This document shows positions 36,080 through 48,571 of a stretch of DNA of 64,000 nucleotides, in pieces. How positions within the stretch are numbered: position 1 is the first letter of the stretch; each line of letters starts with the position of its first letter. Position numbers and translations under genes: made by a program. Under the pieces are notes generated by a model. That model did no database searches and was not told the DNA's origin. It saw only the letters and a program-made list of their open reading frames with translations. The DNA lies in contig CAMQGK010000604.1 in assembly GCA_947000775.1 (NCBI GenBank), positions 8,734,501 to 8,798,500 on the forward strand, written 5' to 3'. This DNA comes from Pterois miles (taxonomy: Eukaryota; Chordata; Actinopteri; Perciformes; Scorpaenidae).

Positions 36080-36383
36080 TGCAACATGGCAAACTCAAGC
36101 CCAAAAGGTCACTACAACCTTCCCCAAACTGTATGTGATTATCATGAAGTGGGCATGACTCATGGGTACCTATAAAGCCAATTTTCACCCCTTTGAAAAT
36201 GGCCATGACAGTTTTTCCTCTAGTGTGACATGGTTGGTACCAATGGATTCCCTAGGTTGTCTAGTTTCAAATGACGGCAGTATCTTCAATTTAAAATGGA
36301 CCATTAATGCATTAAAGAAATTAGTGGCATCAAAACTAATTTGCATTGTTTTGCATGTTATCCCATTAACTTTGACAGCCCTG
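36080..36383 (-). mobile_element. Family A hAT-like element, one half
   Basis: The order CAACATGGCAAACTCAAGC, GTGATTATCATGAAGTGGGC, TTTGAAAATGGCCATGACAG, ATGGTTGGTACCAATGG, AGAAATTAGTGGCATCAAAA and the end AACTTTGACAGCCCTG match family A. The other half is missing. The 77-codon plus frame here is a chance frame in the repeat. Confidence 0.9.
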
Positions 36384-36461
36384 CTTTGTATGTGAAAGGT
36401 TGTATGGTAGTTTCAGTTGAAGCTGTAGCAGCTAAGTGGAAGAGCGAAAAGCAGTTGAAGT

Positions 36462-36900
36462 TAGGGATGCTAACCCTTAACCAATAAGATTTGTGCCTTG
36501 CATGCAGCGGTGCGCCAGCTGCTGTGTATGAGCACAAAACACTGAGTTACTGCAGCAGCCACAATGCTGCATTCACTGTCTCTGGTTCACTGTCCGGGAG
36601 CGTTAGCAGGTTCTCTATGTAGTGTTGTCGACATGCAGCCACTTTCCCAGTACAAGTCACCATACAGGTAGTTTAGTTTAGCAGGTTGTCAGCTGTGTGT
36701 CTGCCTGGATTAACAATAGATTGTCTGACAAACAGGGTGTGTGTTTGTGCAATGTTAGCAGCTGCTAACTACTAGCGTTGCCGGCGGCATCCTGCCCGCT
36801 GTAGCGTAACTTCAGCCAGTTTCTGACAGACTATGTGTGCGTGGTGGTGGTGAGTGTGAGTTAGTTGGTGTCGTTATAGCTGTGAATGTAGCTGTAGCAG
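36462..36900 (+). mobile_element. Possible hAT-like element (TAGGGATGCTAACCC start)
   Basis: TTAGGGATGCTAACCCTTAA resembles the family D start at 12045. The following 430 bp are GC-richer, with GCAGC and GTGTGTG words. No opposite end could be paired, so the extent is a guess. Confidence 0.3.
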
Positions 36901-36909
36901 ACTGTATAT

Positions 36910-37150
36910 CCCATTAGGGATAAGCTAGAGCGAAGGTGGGGTACAGATACAGGGGACAGGTCAGCAGTCCATCGCACAGGTCGCCAGGCTGACATATAGA
37001 GACAGAGAACCATTCACACTCACATTCATACAATCATACGGGACATTTAGAGTCATGTCTTTGGCTGGAGGACCCGGAGAAAACCCACGCTTACAAGGTG
37101 AGAGCATGTAAACTCCACACAGAAGGGCCCCAAGCCGATTCGAAAGGTAA
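36910..37150 (-). mobile_element. LINE 3'-end fragment, probable Maui/L2-type
   Basis: CAGTCCATCGCACAGG, ACCATTCACACTCACATTC, TTTAGAGTCATGTC, ACCCGGAGAAAACCCACGC and GTAAACTCCACACAGAA occur in order. This is a block I recognise from the 3' region of an abundant fish LINE. It is diverged. The orientation is inferred from the usual reading of this repeat. The 79-codon minus frame is a by-product of it. Confidence 0.6.
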
Positions 37151-37200
37151 GCTTCTCCACACTGCAACCACTGGATGTCCTCACAGGTTTTTGATAACAT

Positions 37201-39966
37201 CAGATTTGGACATCTAAAGCAACCAATGCAATGATTTCACTGCAACGACTAACTGCTTTCAGTGTTCACTGTACTTTGATGGAACCTCAGATTTCTATTT
37301 CTTGTCCCCCTTCAGTGTATTTTGTCACTTTTATATTTCATATTTGAGTAATTTATTTGTTATGTTGATTAGCCACACTGTTTTTAATGAATAATTTAAT
37401 TTTGTGCTTTAAAAAAAAATTGAAAAAATGAAATGAAAAAATGATGTATGACTATAGTAGAAGCTGCAGATCATACGTCATCCTCCAAGCTTGTATCTGA
37501 GATGCGAACCAATAAACATCGCTGTGAGCTAGTTAGTTAACTTATCTTGTATTTTACCTATTTCAACATACTTGTAGTACTATACTTTTAGTTTATCTCT
37601 CTGTGTAGGTGTGTCTGTTTCTTTATTTGTCTGCTGGTCGGTCTAACACAAAATCCCATCGGCAGAATTAGCACAACACACTGCTTTGTGACTCGCCCTC
37701 TTCTTTACCGCCTCCTGCTGCTGGAGATAAATTAATGGAAAGCCGCCAATGCCACACACCGTTGTTGTGATCACAGACACGTTGCCTGCTGTTTGAAATG
37801 TTTTGGGACATTTTGGAGGCACTAGGCACCAGCTTCGACCTCTAACAGGTCCAGATGATGCCAGGGAGCACACGGCTTTCAAACCAAGAGAAAACAAGAA
37901 AAAAAGTCCTAGAAGAGAAATAAACAAATCATAGTGCAGCATGGTGCGGTGTCAGTACTGCGAGCTGAGGTGAGAGCAGTCAGTGCTGGAGGACTGCATT
38001 TGAAATGGAGGAGCTCGGCAACATGTCCATCCGCCAGAAGGAGACGATAAAGAAGACACCGAGTTAAAGACAGATGATGTGTTGTGCTAATTCTCATTTG
38101 TGGTTCGATAAACACAAAATTTATCAAATTCTGTACCATATAGCCAGCTGTTTTCCAAACTACTGTAGCTGGTTTCATCTAAACTGGGTTAAAAAAAATG
38201 ATACAATCTGGTTGCCACGGTAATGAATTACATCGGACTATTAACCACACCCCCATGCTTTCTTTGAGAAGAACATTAACTGAAAACAGGAAGTAGCACT
38301 GGCCGGAGGGGGCTTTACAGGATTTGGCTCGTTCAGGTGCTCTTGCAAAGTTCAGTCTATCTTTTGGCTCTTCTGACAGTGAGATTCTCCTGGACCTTTT
38401 CTTATGTAGCTCTCTTTCACAGAGTTTACAACAGACGGTTTGGGTTAAAACAGACTTACGTTGTGCCCGAAGGTCAACTTGAATCTGCTTGGCAGGTGAC
38501 TGAGGCGCTATCTCTGGTATTTGAGCAACATTTGATCCCTGGCCACATTCTGAGAACTAAGCCAGGGGCCATAAACATCACAATAACATTTGGTTTTGAG
38601 GAAACAAGAGCACAGAGTTCTTTGGAGGTGAAGCCTTGGTAATGTCACTGGTTATAATATTGTATGTTTTCCATGTTTATTGTTGTACACAGTGGAAAAT
38701 ATGCTTTTTTTCCTGTTAAGTAGTTGAATAAGTGTTATTTACAGTTAATCAGAACTATTTGCTTATAGGCAAAATAATTCCAACAGCTCCTAAGAGCTGC
38801 TAATAATACTGATGATATAGTCATTTCTAAGTGTAACAAAAGTGCAAGGATGCACATTGCTCTGCAGTGTAGTGCAAAATGTCTAAAGGCCTGTCATCAA
38901 ATATATATTTGCTCTAGCTATTAAAACCCTCTGCAACAACTTCAAGGTGTTTGTGAAGGCCTCTGCCAATTACAACCTAGTCAGTAAAAACAATGAGACT
39001 GTTAAATATCACTCCCTCATATTAGCTAAGGCAATTATCCCCCTCGTTTGGCACACGGCGTGACAGTTAACATTTTATTGTTGGCGGACTCCTTTTATTT
39101 TTTTAAGACAATGCCACCGCACCACCTTACTGTTTTCAACTCGCTACTGCCAATAAAATGTTAAACAAATATTAGCTTTGGCAGGACATGACAGCCTATC
39201 AGAACGGTGAAAGTCATTGGCCATATTAAATGGTTTATAGATACAACAACTAAACAGAAAAAAGCAGACAAAGACAAAGGGCACACAAGAGAAGGGGAGG
39301 CGCTGGGGAGGGCGGAGTACGGTTCATTGTTAGAATGTGTTTCAGCAAATAAAGGTAATGCAGAGCAAACATGGATACTGGTTACGTTGGCAAACCTTCC
39401 ATCTTTAAAACAGTCTGGATAGTAGATTTCTTTTAAAAAAACATCACAAATAAGTACATAGTATTAGTTGGATTAGTTCTCACAACTTGGGTTTTATCTT
39501 CATAACTGTCTGTTCTGACACCATTTTCTACACCAAGTTAATTGCTGATATCTCTGAACGTGGCAACATCACTAAAAATAGGTCAGATGAGGCAAGAAAC
39601 CAGAGCAGTTAGACGATGAGGCAAACTGAAGACAAACTTCCAAACATTATGACTTTGTTAAGCAGTCACTTTGTGAGAATCCAACACAATTTAAAGACCA
39701 ACGTCAGGGTTCCACTTTGACCTACTGTACTTCCCATATATCAGGTAGTACTTCAGTCATGTTTTGTGTGTACTCGCAGTGTTCCTGTGCAATACGAGGG
39801 TACTACCTACATTACAGATGTGCTTACCTTCAGGTTTACCAAAGTGGCTGCTACACTGTCAGAAGTGTTGGTTTTTTTACCACCTGTCGAATCCTCTGAC
39901 CAGTTGTGTTTATGCTCCTTAGAAACCTCAAGTTTTCAGTAAAATGACATTAGTAGATGATAGAAT
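37201..39966. other. Unassigned non-coding stretch
   Basis: No gene was recognised. The 101-codon plus frame at 38337-38642 begins with a hydrophobic segment but has no further motif or exon context. A short interrupted palindrome lies at 39066-39085 / 39149-39166. Confidence 0.4.
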
Positions 39967-40195
39967 TAGGGCTGTGAATCAATTAAAGTATATAACGCAT
40001 TACTGTCCATAGTTAACGTGATTAATCACAAATTAATCACGCATTTACATCGATACACTATACCAGTATCTTCACTACTTTAAAACTGGGCCTACTACAA
40101 GCTTAAACATCACAAGTTGCGTTAATGTGTTACAGAAATTAGTTGTGTTAATAAATTAGCACTAATGTGTAATCACGTTACCTTCGACAGTCCCA
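39967..40195 (+). mobile_element. Family A hAT-like element, internally deleted miniature
   Basis: Both family A termini are present: TAGGGCTGTGAATCAATT at the left and CGTTACCTTCGACAGTCCCA at the right. Most of the core is deleted, leaving 229 bp. The flanks GATAGAAT and GACAGAAC differ by two transitions, consistent with an 8-bp target duplication. Confidence 0.88.
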
Positions 40196-42960
40196 GACAG
40201 AACTGACGGCCACCCAGAGCTCTGAAATCAAAACCCAAGTTATAAGAAAAATAGTGTTCCTTAAAGGATGCATTAATGAGAGAACCACAGTGCAGCACAT
40301 ATTACCTCCTACAATCAAGAAAACACACGTCCATTCAAACAAAGCCTGTGATGTCTGACTAATGTAGCTCCGTCCCAAACTAATGTAGAAAAGGTGAAAA
40401 TGGCTCCTTTCATTTTGCAACTAACAGATGTATGATAAGAGCTTTGAAACAAAGCATCTTACACGACAAAGTGCTAAAAGACCAAAATGGTTCCCCCTCA
40501 GTCTTAAGTGCTCCAGTGTTTGTGTTCTAAACTTGAAAACGCGTTTCTAAGTGTCTGAAATACAATGGAAGTTATTTCTGTAGCTTTCACGGGGCTGATC
40601 ACCATCATCATCTCGAGCAATATGTATTTTTTAAATCAACTGTAAACGTTGTATTAGAAAAAGTAGCATCTGACATGAAAGCCATGCCATTGTCGATAGC
40701 TAATAATAGGGGTTATTGTGTGATTCCTACTAATAACATTTAATGTGACGTTGGCTTTGCTAAAAAGAGCTCTAAAACACGCTGTATGAAAAAAAAAAAA
40801 GAAAGAAAGACTCAGTATGCTATTTTCTTGTGACTAGCGTGAGCTCAGTTGAAAAGGAAAGCAATTATGTCTCTTTTGAAAAGCCACTTGGACAGCTCTT
40901 GTGGCAGCCTGTGAGTAGCCCCACTCATACATGACTCATTTCTACTCATTTTCATCCAGCGACTGAAAATGCACCACACTCTACTGCTCCCGCCAGCTTC
41001 TGGTGCAATTACACTCGGGCTCCTCCACACACATATCTTCTCCATCTAAGGTCAACTCAGGCCCTAATAACCACGTGCTTTTGAATCCAGTGTTTTGAGA
41101 TAGTCTAGTGTATTTCAACAGGGCAGAAAAACAACGCTCTTACTGGGGTTAAGATCACTGCCTGGTTAGAAGAAATATCACCCTCAGAGACCTGCTTGTC
41201 CCTTTTCTCAACGCAGAACTAGAAATATGCAAAAATAGCAAAATCTATACTGACATTGAAAAGGGTGCAACATAAAGTAGATTATACTTGATGAATGGCC
41301 TCCCAAAGTTATGGTCTCAATGAAGAACAACACACCTGACAGAATTATGTACCTTCACCGACACAAACCTGTATACCAAAAGGAAAAAGACTTTCCTGCA
41401 GGATTTGTTCATCTTTCATTTAAAAAAATCTGACAAAACACTGTCAAAATAAACTACAGTGTGCAAATATCTAGTAACCGTGTACCTAGAGTTCTTCCTC
41501 ATCTTGGGTTGGTTGGGATGCCTCCTCTTGCTCTAGCAAACTGTATTCGCAAATCCACTAGTGGACTCATTTCTACTGTCGCACAGTAGATACCACCATA
41601 TTGCCGAACCCTGTTTTACACTATAGATTAAGGCCACATTTTTGTGTCACTTGTCCATTTTAATGGGATACTGTAAAGTCAAAGTTTGTACAGGAAAGTG
41701 GAGTTTAGAACAGCAGATTACATAGATCTGTCAACAGAAGTATTTGCACAGCTGTAATTTGGTTTGGACATACTGCACACATACACACCTGTACTGTGTC
41801 CCTTTCTCCTCATCCTACAATAAACGACACTGACAGTTAATAAGGGCAAAGGTGCAGAGGGTCTATATTTACTGTTTCCAAGAGGTGAGTTAACCATTAA
41901 TATCACATAGCTATACAGTGTACACCTAGCTCATTTATTTGGACAGGACAGCTATGGCAGAGTTAGCTTGGCAAAATGACTCATGATCCTGCCTCACGCT
42001 GTCAGATAGGCCAGCCTTGACGATGGATAAGGGGTATAAGCAACATGAAGGTATTTAATAGGGATGTTAAAACAATTTACTATAACAGTACGAGTCTCCG
42101 GTTTGACCCAGCTGGTGTTTTCAGCCATGAAAACAGGTTTCTACCAACTAAAGCAGAATCAAAAGTAAAACTCAAAGCAAACAAAAACTACTGATACAGT
42201 CCCTGCTGTAGTTATGTTTATGCCACACCAACACTTGACTCATTTCTTCTGAATGTTAGTCATAGCGTTCACAGTATTCTGACCTTGTACGTATCAACTT
42301 AGCTTTTATTTGCTGAACAACAACAGGGAACACGAGTTTCCTTTGTGAAATGATAAATAAGTAACTTATTCTATGATTACACAAATGCTGGTACATTTTA
42401 TGAGCCTTTTTCACAGACATAACCCACATCAAACGCTCCGAAACGTATTAGGTTGAGCTGGTTTTAGTGGCCACAGCTATGCTTCTTGCAGACAAGAAAA
42501 TGGTTGAAATGCCAGTGTAGTTTAATGAGGGTCTGCTTAATTTAGTCGTTCTGTTGCAGTGGTCTTTGAGTTAATCGCTGCAGTAAAAGGAGAGAGTGTC
42601 GGACAATGTGCCTTAAATATCCAATTGATTAAACTTTTTAAACTTTAGCAAGACTACTCAGGTTATATTCAACTTATGGCAACGAGCTGGCTTTCACGGT
42701 TATAAAGATGAACCAAATCTCGGTGACTCAGACCACATCCACAATAAGCCATCTTAACATGTAAATGTTCCTCTTACTTTTAGAAAATCATTCACACCAT
42801 AAACGGTGTTTTCCTCATCTAGGAACCTGAGTTTCTCTGAATCGCTCCGCTGAGAGGCTGAATCTGGAAATGCTGGTCACAAATGACGGGGAAAACAAAG
42901 CCTTCCTAAAACGATGTGGAGCGAGCATAAATCAGGCACATGTAGCGGTTTATGTTAATA
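40196..42960. other. Unassigned non-coding stretch
   Basis: About 2.8 kb with no recognised gene. TAGGGATGTTAAAACAATTT at 42059 resembles the start of a hAT-like element (family D type) but could not be paired with an end. An A run with AAAGAAAGA lies at 40789-40809. Confidence 0.4.
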
Positions 42961-43190
42961 CAGGGCTGGGCAATTATTTTTCCTGGGGGCCACATGGGAA
43001 ACCTAGATTGTTACTGTCAGAAGTAACCTCTTCTTTCTAATAGAAAACAAACTGGGCACATATTTTTCAGTATTTACTATACTGAAAATGACTCCAAACA
43101 GCATTTTATTAAGAAAATGACATTATATGTAGGAATATTTGACTGTACAGGACTAACAAAACTTAACATTAAACTTAGCACTAATACTTA

Positions 43191-43451
43191 CCGTATTTTT
43201 CACACCATAAGGCGCACCGGATTATAAGGCGCATTAAGCGAAACAAAACAGTCAGATAAGTCAAACTTTATTCAATTCATTTAATAACTCAATAACTTCA
43301 ATAACATTTTTTCAGTTGTAACACATGAAATACAAACAATACACTCACTCAGTTCATTCCTCGTCCACAAATCCATCAAATTCTTCATCATCAGTGTCTG
43401 AGTTAAACAGTTGGGCAATTTTAAGTGCGCCTTATAGTGCGAAAAAAACGG
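43191..43451 (-). mobile_element. Nested pogo/Tigger-like miniature with TA target duplication
   Basis: The ends CCGTATTTTTCACACCATAA and, inverted, CCGTTTTTTTCGCACTATAA are followed on both sides by GGCGCAC. TA flanks both edges (43189-43190 and 43452-43453). The 261-bp element retains the 3' end of a coding region on the minus strand. Its TIR type and TA duplication place it in Tc1/mariner/pogo. Confidence 0.85.
43354..43422 (-). pseudogene. C-terminal end of a pogo-type transposase
   Basis: The minus frame reads QLFNSDTDDEEFDGFVDEE and then a stop. This acidic tail has the style of the last residues encoded by pogo-like elements with these ends. Only about 22 codons remain; everything upstream is deleted. 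A longer 115-codon frame runs across this region in another phase and fuses unrelated transposon sequences. It is not a real gene. Confidence 0.65.
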
Positions 43452-43454
43452 TAC

Positions 43455-43628
43455 ATTTCCTTCTTTTGTTGCGTGCAACTCTGTAAAAAGTCCTTCCTGC
43501 TTCTGTAGCTTAGTTAGCAGGCCCTCGGCTGTCCTCTCCTTCTCACCTCCACATAGGTTTCTGTCCTTTACTTCATGTTTCGTCTCAAAGTGACGGTTCA
43601 AGTTGTATTCTTTGAATACAAACATCAC
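43455..43628 (-). pseudogene. N-terminal part of a Charlie-like hAT transposase
   Basis: The minus-strand frame contains EYNLNRHFETKHEV, the H-x4-H half of a BED-type zinc finger. GEKERTAEGLLTKLQKQEG follows, like the linker helix after the finger in Charlie-type transposases and their domesticated relatives. The cysteine pair expected before it is not in frame, and the catalytic domain is missing beyond the nested insertion. It would be a DNA-binding transposase in an intact element. Here it is a fragment. Confidence 0.7.
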
Positions 43629-43833
43629 TCATGTCAATTTACATCACTGTCAAGTGTGACAGGAAGAAGAACACTGACAATACACAAGCATTTCAAAACA
43701 AAAGCTTTTTTCTTAACCGTTTGTTTTTTAACTTTGTAAGTAAAACTGTGTGGTTTGTCTGAGACCACCCAGGCCGGGCAGAACCATCACGAGGGCCGGT
43801 TACGGCCTTCGGGCCGTGTAATGCCCAGGTCTG

Positions 43834-46482
43834 CATTAACAGGACGGGTTTATGTCTCTTCCAACTTATCAGCATTTATCTCACTGAATGGGCGTCATTA
43901 ACCTGCACTGTTGTAGTCAGACAACTTTGTGAGCGTGAAATTGTTATTTGATCGATGGTCATGATGCAGCCGCACATTAATGACGTTAATAAACATTAAC
44001 AACATTAATAAAGTTCAGTTAATTATATTTTGATTATTGGCATATAGCTTGCTAGCTACATCAACTTATTTTTGATATAACATAGAATGTAATGGCCAAT
44101 GAGAGGGTTCAAGATGAAATTTTCATGCTTGTTCGGCTGGTCGTTTATGATGATTGCGACCAAAGCGGCTCCATGAATGGACCACTTCTCGTCTGTAGTG
44201 TTGCTCGGTGGTTGTCTACTAGTGCACTTCTTGGAAACAGACTGCTGTGACTGACAGCTGATTCAAGAAGGGTGGAAAGAGGAGAGGTCACACATCATCA
44301 AGGCATCATACCTTTGGGGTGCAACACATGCGCAGTAAAATCTTGTCTGCACTCACCGAAATTGAGCCAATCACAATGCACGACCACGTGGTGCATATGT
44401 TATACCCCGTACACCAAGACCCGTGTCCCAGCCTCTTGCAATAGGCCTTGTTCTGAGCCATTTATTGTCATAAAATCTAACTGCTCGGCGCTCAGACCCT
44501 CCGCATACAGTCGCCTAGGCTGTAATAATAATGAGTAACATCGGCATCCGCATCGCATCGATCACACTGCCCGCAAGAAGCAATAAACAGGTTTAATTCT
44601 GCCAAACTGAGACAGTTTATGCCCGACACGCACTCACGCAGACACAGAAAAGCTATTTAAAAACTAGGACAGCAACACTGTGAAATCTGAAAAACATGCA
44701 TCTCAGGATCAATATCACCACTCAATCAACGTGACTGACTTTCATTAAATCAAACACGTGGTATAATTACACAATGCTATTATCAATGTGATTAAAAATG
44801 ATTAAAATACAGCAAACATTTAGTCAGCTTTGCAAAAAAAAAAGCTAGAGCCTGCCTGCCAACCTGACACCCATTTCTAAAAGCTACTTTTGGGCCCTGG
44901 AACATTGAGCACAAAGCCATTTTCTCAATATCAGGAAAAACCAGGAACACTGTAATCTCACTGTGCTGCTGCTTTCCCCAGAGCACCTCATGTGTCTCCG
45001 TCCTGTTGTAAAATAACAGAAGACAAGACTGAAGAGTGGTAATATTTTGCATAATTCTGGGTCCTAAGTAGATGGTTGAGAGTGCTGAGTGACATAAAGT
45101 AGAAACGGTAGGAGGTAGTGCTGTGTGCAGTGATGCAGATGGCTAATTTGCATTAATAATGCCAGTAGATGTAAAAATCAGGACATGACTTCTAAATTAT
45201 TTTGTAGTACAACAGCAAAGTCAAAAGCTCCCAATCTAAAAGTAAAAGGAGAGTTTAAAACAAGGATGATAAAGAGAGTGAGAGCGATGGAAAACCACAC
45301 AGACTAGACCTTAATGAGTGAGGGTGGCTGAAGATCAGTCTCAACACTGTCATCACAAAGATGACAGACACAGCCAGTAAAGAGTCAGCCTGGGATTCAC
45401 AGCGCCTCAGCAAAACCACACCACTGACAGCTGCAGAAACCGGAGGCTCTGCCAGGAACACAAGGAAAACATCCAACCCACTTTGGCTGAGAGTGTTTAT
45501 CCCTCAACAATGCCGTCCAATATTTTTTGTGGATGCAAAAACCCAGAGCTTTCATTGTTCTTGGCAGCGACCGTCATGTCCTGGTTGGTGTTGACGAGGA
45601 ACCGGCTTAACGGCAATCACTTGCAAATGTATTTATCTTTTACAGTTCACAACTGCAACTGTTTTCTGCCAAGGCTGAAGCCAGGGAGTGTGTGTTGAGG
45701 CCTTATTTGGTGGGGATTCCTAAAGAACAATTCATTTTACTTATCTATTTATAATTTAATATGGTTAGAAAAGGGTAACAGTCCAGGTGACTCAGTACAT
45801 TACAATGAGCCATTTTAACAGTTGGTTTCCTTTTGAGCCAGGGAAGTCATTACCCAAAGATGGAGCTATGGGATGACAAATGAAGCCTCTAAGTGAAACA
45901 AAGCCAGATTAGCACATTTCTCTCCTCTGAATAAATACAGAGAGCATCTTTTTGTGTGGATAAAGGATAAGGCCCTGTGTAATCTATTTATAGTATTTGT
46001 TTGTATTATGTTTGTGCTGTGGCAGATGGTGCAGCCCTGCTCAGCGATAGCATTCCTGAATGGGATTATGTACAGTCAAATTCAAAAGTTATGGATATGG
46101 TATTATGAATGTGCCACAAGCGGATGCATTTTTTGAGAGCGGCTTCTATTTCGTAATGTTACCAATATGGTAGTGTATAAACCACGGCACATTCAGTAAT
46201 GTGGGGATTATAGCTACAGCAGAGTTATGCAAGAATATAAGGATGGAAAATATTGTCTCAATTTACCTTCCTACCTTTACTCTTAGCGTCTGCTGCAAGT
46301 CTCACTCACAAATATTAAAGAAGAATTTAAAAACCATTTTAAGTGAAAACTAAAAAGCTGTATGGAAGGAGGGTATTGTGCTGTATTAGATGACCTTTTT
46401 AGACAGTACTTTACCCAAGAATAGCCTGCCTTAATTCACTATTTAAGAGTCTAGCATGCTGACACACTGATGTTTAGCAGTT
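43834..46482. other. Unassigned non-coding stretch
   Basis: No gene or named repeat was recognised. Positions 45830-46140 read as low-repeat, evenly composed sequence that could be conserved non-coding DNA. I cannot test this here. Confidence 0.4.
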
Positions 46483-46545
46483 GGGCTGTTAATCAATTAA
46501 AATAGTTTAGCGCATGATTGTCCATAGCCAATCACGATTAGTCCT
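46483..46545 (+). mobile_element. Family A terminal fragment
   Basis: GGGCTGTTAATCAATTAAAA, then GCGCATGATTGTCCATAGC and CACGATTA, match the first 60 bp of a family A terminus only. Confidence 0.65.
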
Positions 46546-46935
46546 ATCGGACACCGGATATGCGGGTCTTTATCATTTCTGATTCACCAGCTTTGACAAA
46601 AACTATATTTCCTATCACTTAACTCTTTGCTGCATTTGTACTGACTCTAAACACTAAAATCAGCACAGAGTTATTCACATGGAGTTCACGAAATATAAAA
46701 CACCTGCAACTTTAAATTAGTCAAAAATGTAATAGAGGTGATCAATATAACGTATCTAGGGATGTCAATCAAAAATATTTAATTGTATGATTGTCCATCA
46801 TTAATAGCTATTAATCCCAAATTGATCATTTTTTATCTGTTTAAAATGCACCTTAAAGTGAGATTTGTCAATTATTTAATACCATTATCAACATAGGAAT
46901 GGGCAAATATGCTGCTTTATGCAAATGTATGCATA

Positions 46936-48571
46936 TACACTGAACAAAAATCACACTTTTGTTTTTGCTCCCATTTTTTATGCGCTGAAGTCAAACAGCT
47001 AAGACTTTTTCTGTGTACACAAAAGGCCTATTTCTCTCAAATATTGTTCACAAATTTGTCTAAATCTGTGTTGGGGAGCACTTCTCCTTTGCCGAAATAA
47101 TCCATCCATCTCACAGGTGTGGCATATCAAGATGCTGATTAGACAGCATGATTATTGCACAGGTGTGTCTTAGACTGTCACAATAAAAGTCCACTCTAAA
47201 ATGTGCAGTTTTATCTGAGACATTTACAGTATTAAGCATTGAACGGGGGGTCAGAAAACCAGTCAGTATCGGTTGTGACCACCATTTGCCTCACACAGTT
47301 CAACACATCTCCTTCACATAGAGTTGATCGGGTTGTTGATTGTGGCCTGTTGAACGTCGGTCCACTCCTCTTCAATGGCTGTGTTGCTGGATATTGGCAG
47401 GAAGTGGACCAAGCTTACGTATATGCAAATCCAGAGGACCCCAAACATGCTCACTGAGTGACCTGTCTGGTGAGTATGCAGGCCAGCAAGAACTGGGATG
47501 TTTTCAGCTTCCAGGAACTGTGTACAGATCCTTCAACATGGGGCTGTTCATTATCATGCTGCAGCATGAGGTGATGGCGGTAGATGAATGGCACAACAAT
47601 GGACCTCAGTATCTCATCACGGTATCTCTGTGCATTCAATATGCCATCAATAAAATGCACCTGTGTTCCTTGTCCATAACATAAGCCTGCCCACACTATA
47701 ACCCCACTGCCACCATGGGCCACTCGATTCACAATGTTGACATCAGCAAACCGCTCACCCACACGACACCATACACGTTGTCTGCCATCTGACAGTGACA
47801 CTGTACAGTGAAAACCAGGATTCATCCGTGAAGAGAGCACCTCTCCAAAGTGGCAGACACCACTGAAGGTGAGCATTTGCCCACTCAAGTCGGTTACCGC
47901 GACGAACTGCAGTCAGGTCAAGCCCCCGGTGAGGACGATGAGCATGCAGCGTAGTTTCCCTGAGATGGTTTCTGACGGTTTGTGCAGAAATTCTTTGGTT
48001 ATGCAAACCGATCGCTGCATCAGCTGTCTGCGTGGCTGGTCTCAGACCATCTCACAGGTGAGGATACCGGAAGTGGAGGTCCTGGGCTAGTGTGGATAGA
48101 CATGGTCTGTGGTTGTGAGGCCGATTGGATGTACTGCCAAATTCTCTGAAATGCTTTTGGAGACAGTTTATGGTAGAGAAATGAACATTCAATTCACGGG
48201 CAACAGCTCTGGTGGACATTCCTGCTGTCTACCTGCCAACTACACGCTCCCTTAAAACTATGTGACATCTGCAGCATTGTGCTGTGTGATAAAACTACAC
48301 ATATAAAGTGGACTTTTATTGTGACCAGTCTAAGACACACCTGTGCAATAAGCATGCTGTCTAATCGGCATCTTGATATGCCACACCTGTGAGGTGGATG
48401 GATTATTTCGGTAAAGGAGAAGTGCTTACTAACACAGATTTAGACAAATTTGTGAATAATATTTGAGAGAAATAGGCCTTTTGTGTACATAGAAAAAGTC
48501 TTACATGTTTGACTTCAGCGCATAAAAAAATGGGAGCAAAAAAAGTGTTGCGTTTATATTTTTGTTCAGTA
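46936..48571 (-). mobile_element. Tc1-like transposon with long terminal inverted repeats
   Basis: The ends TACACTGAACAAAAAT and, inverted, TACTGAACAAAAATATAAAC lie next to TA on both sides (46934-46935 and 48572-48573). The inverted repeats are long, about 260 bp: 46936-47194 against 48304-48571. They share blocks such as GCCTATTTCTCTCAAATATT and GGTGTGGCATATCAAGATGC. The 1636-bp length is normal for this long-TIR Tc1 type. The transposase between them is on the minus strand and disrupted. Confidence 0.95.
47240..48230 (-). pseudogene. Tc1-like transposase, frameshifted
   Basis: The reading order on the minus strand is as follows. A helix-turn-helix part contains STRAVARELNVHFSTI near 48200. 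TVRNHLRE and AVRRGNRLEWANAHL follow. The first catalytic motif, LFTDESWFSLYS, is near 47820. Then, after a frameshift, come RVWCRVGERFADVNIV, GGSGVIVWAGL and RYRDEILRSIV. The second catalytic motif is HDNEQPHV near 47570. After that the frame breaks again. The third acidic motif region is damaged, and EGDVLNCVRQM marks the C-terminus near 47285. At least three frameshifts or stops rule out activity. Confidence 0.9.

Larger units (their letters stand above)
42961..43833 (-). mobile_element. hAT-Charlie-like element carrying a nested pogo-type insertion
   Basis: The left end CAGGGCTGGGCAATTATTTT is inverted at the right end, GTGTAATGCCCAGGTCTG. The flanks TGTTAATA and CATTAACA agree at five of eight positions, all differences being transitions. 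CTGGGGGCCACATGGG near the left and CGGCCTTCGGGCCGTG near the right are typical of Charlie-like ends. Transposase sequence lies on the minus strand. The element is far below autonomous length. Confidence 0.82.

Noticed and set aside
38337..38642. 101-codon frame with hydrophobic start as a secreted protein
   Set aside because: After a hydrophobic first 25 residues nothing matches a known family, and there is no promoter, exon or neighbour support.
43281..43628. 115-codon minus frame as an intact gene
   Set aside because: It joins a hAT transposase fragment to an out-of-phase pogo element. The boundary falls at the pogo TIR.
47451..47888. 145-codon minus frame as a host gene
   Set aside because: It lies between long Tc1 inverted repeats and contains Tc1 transposase motifs with frameshifts on both sides.
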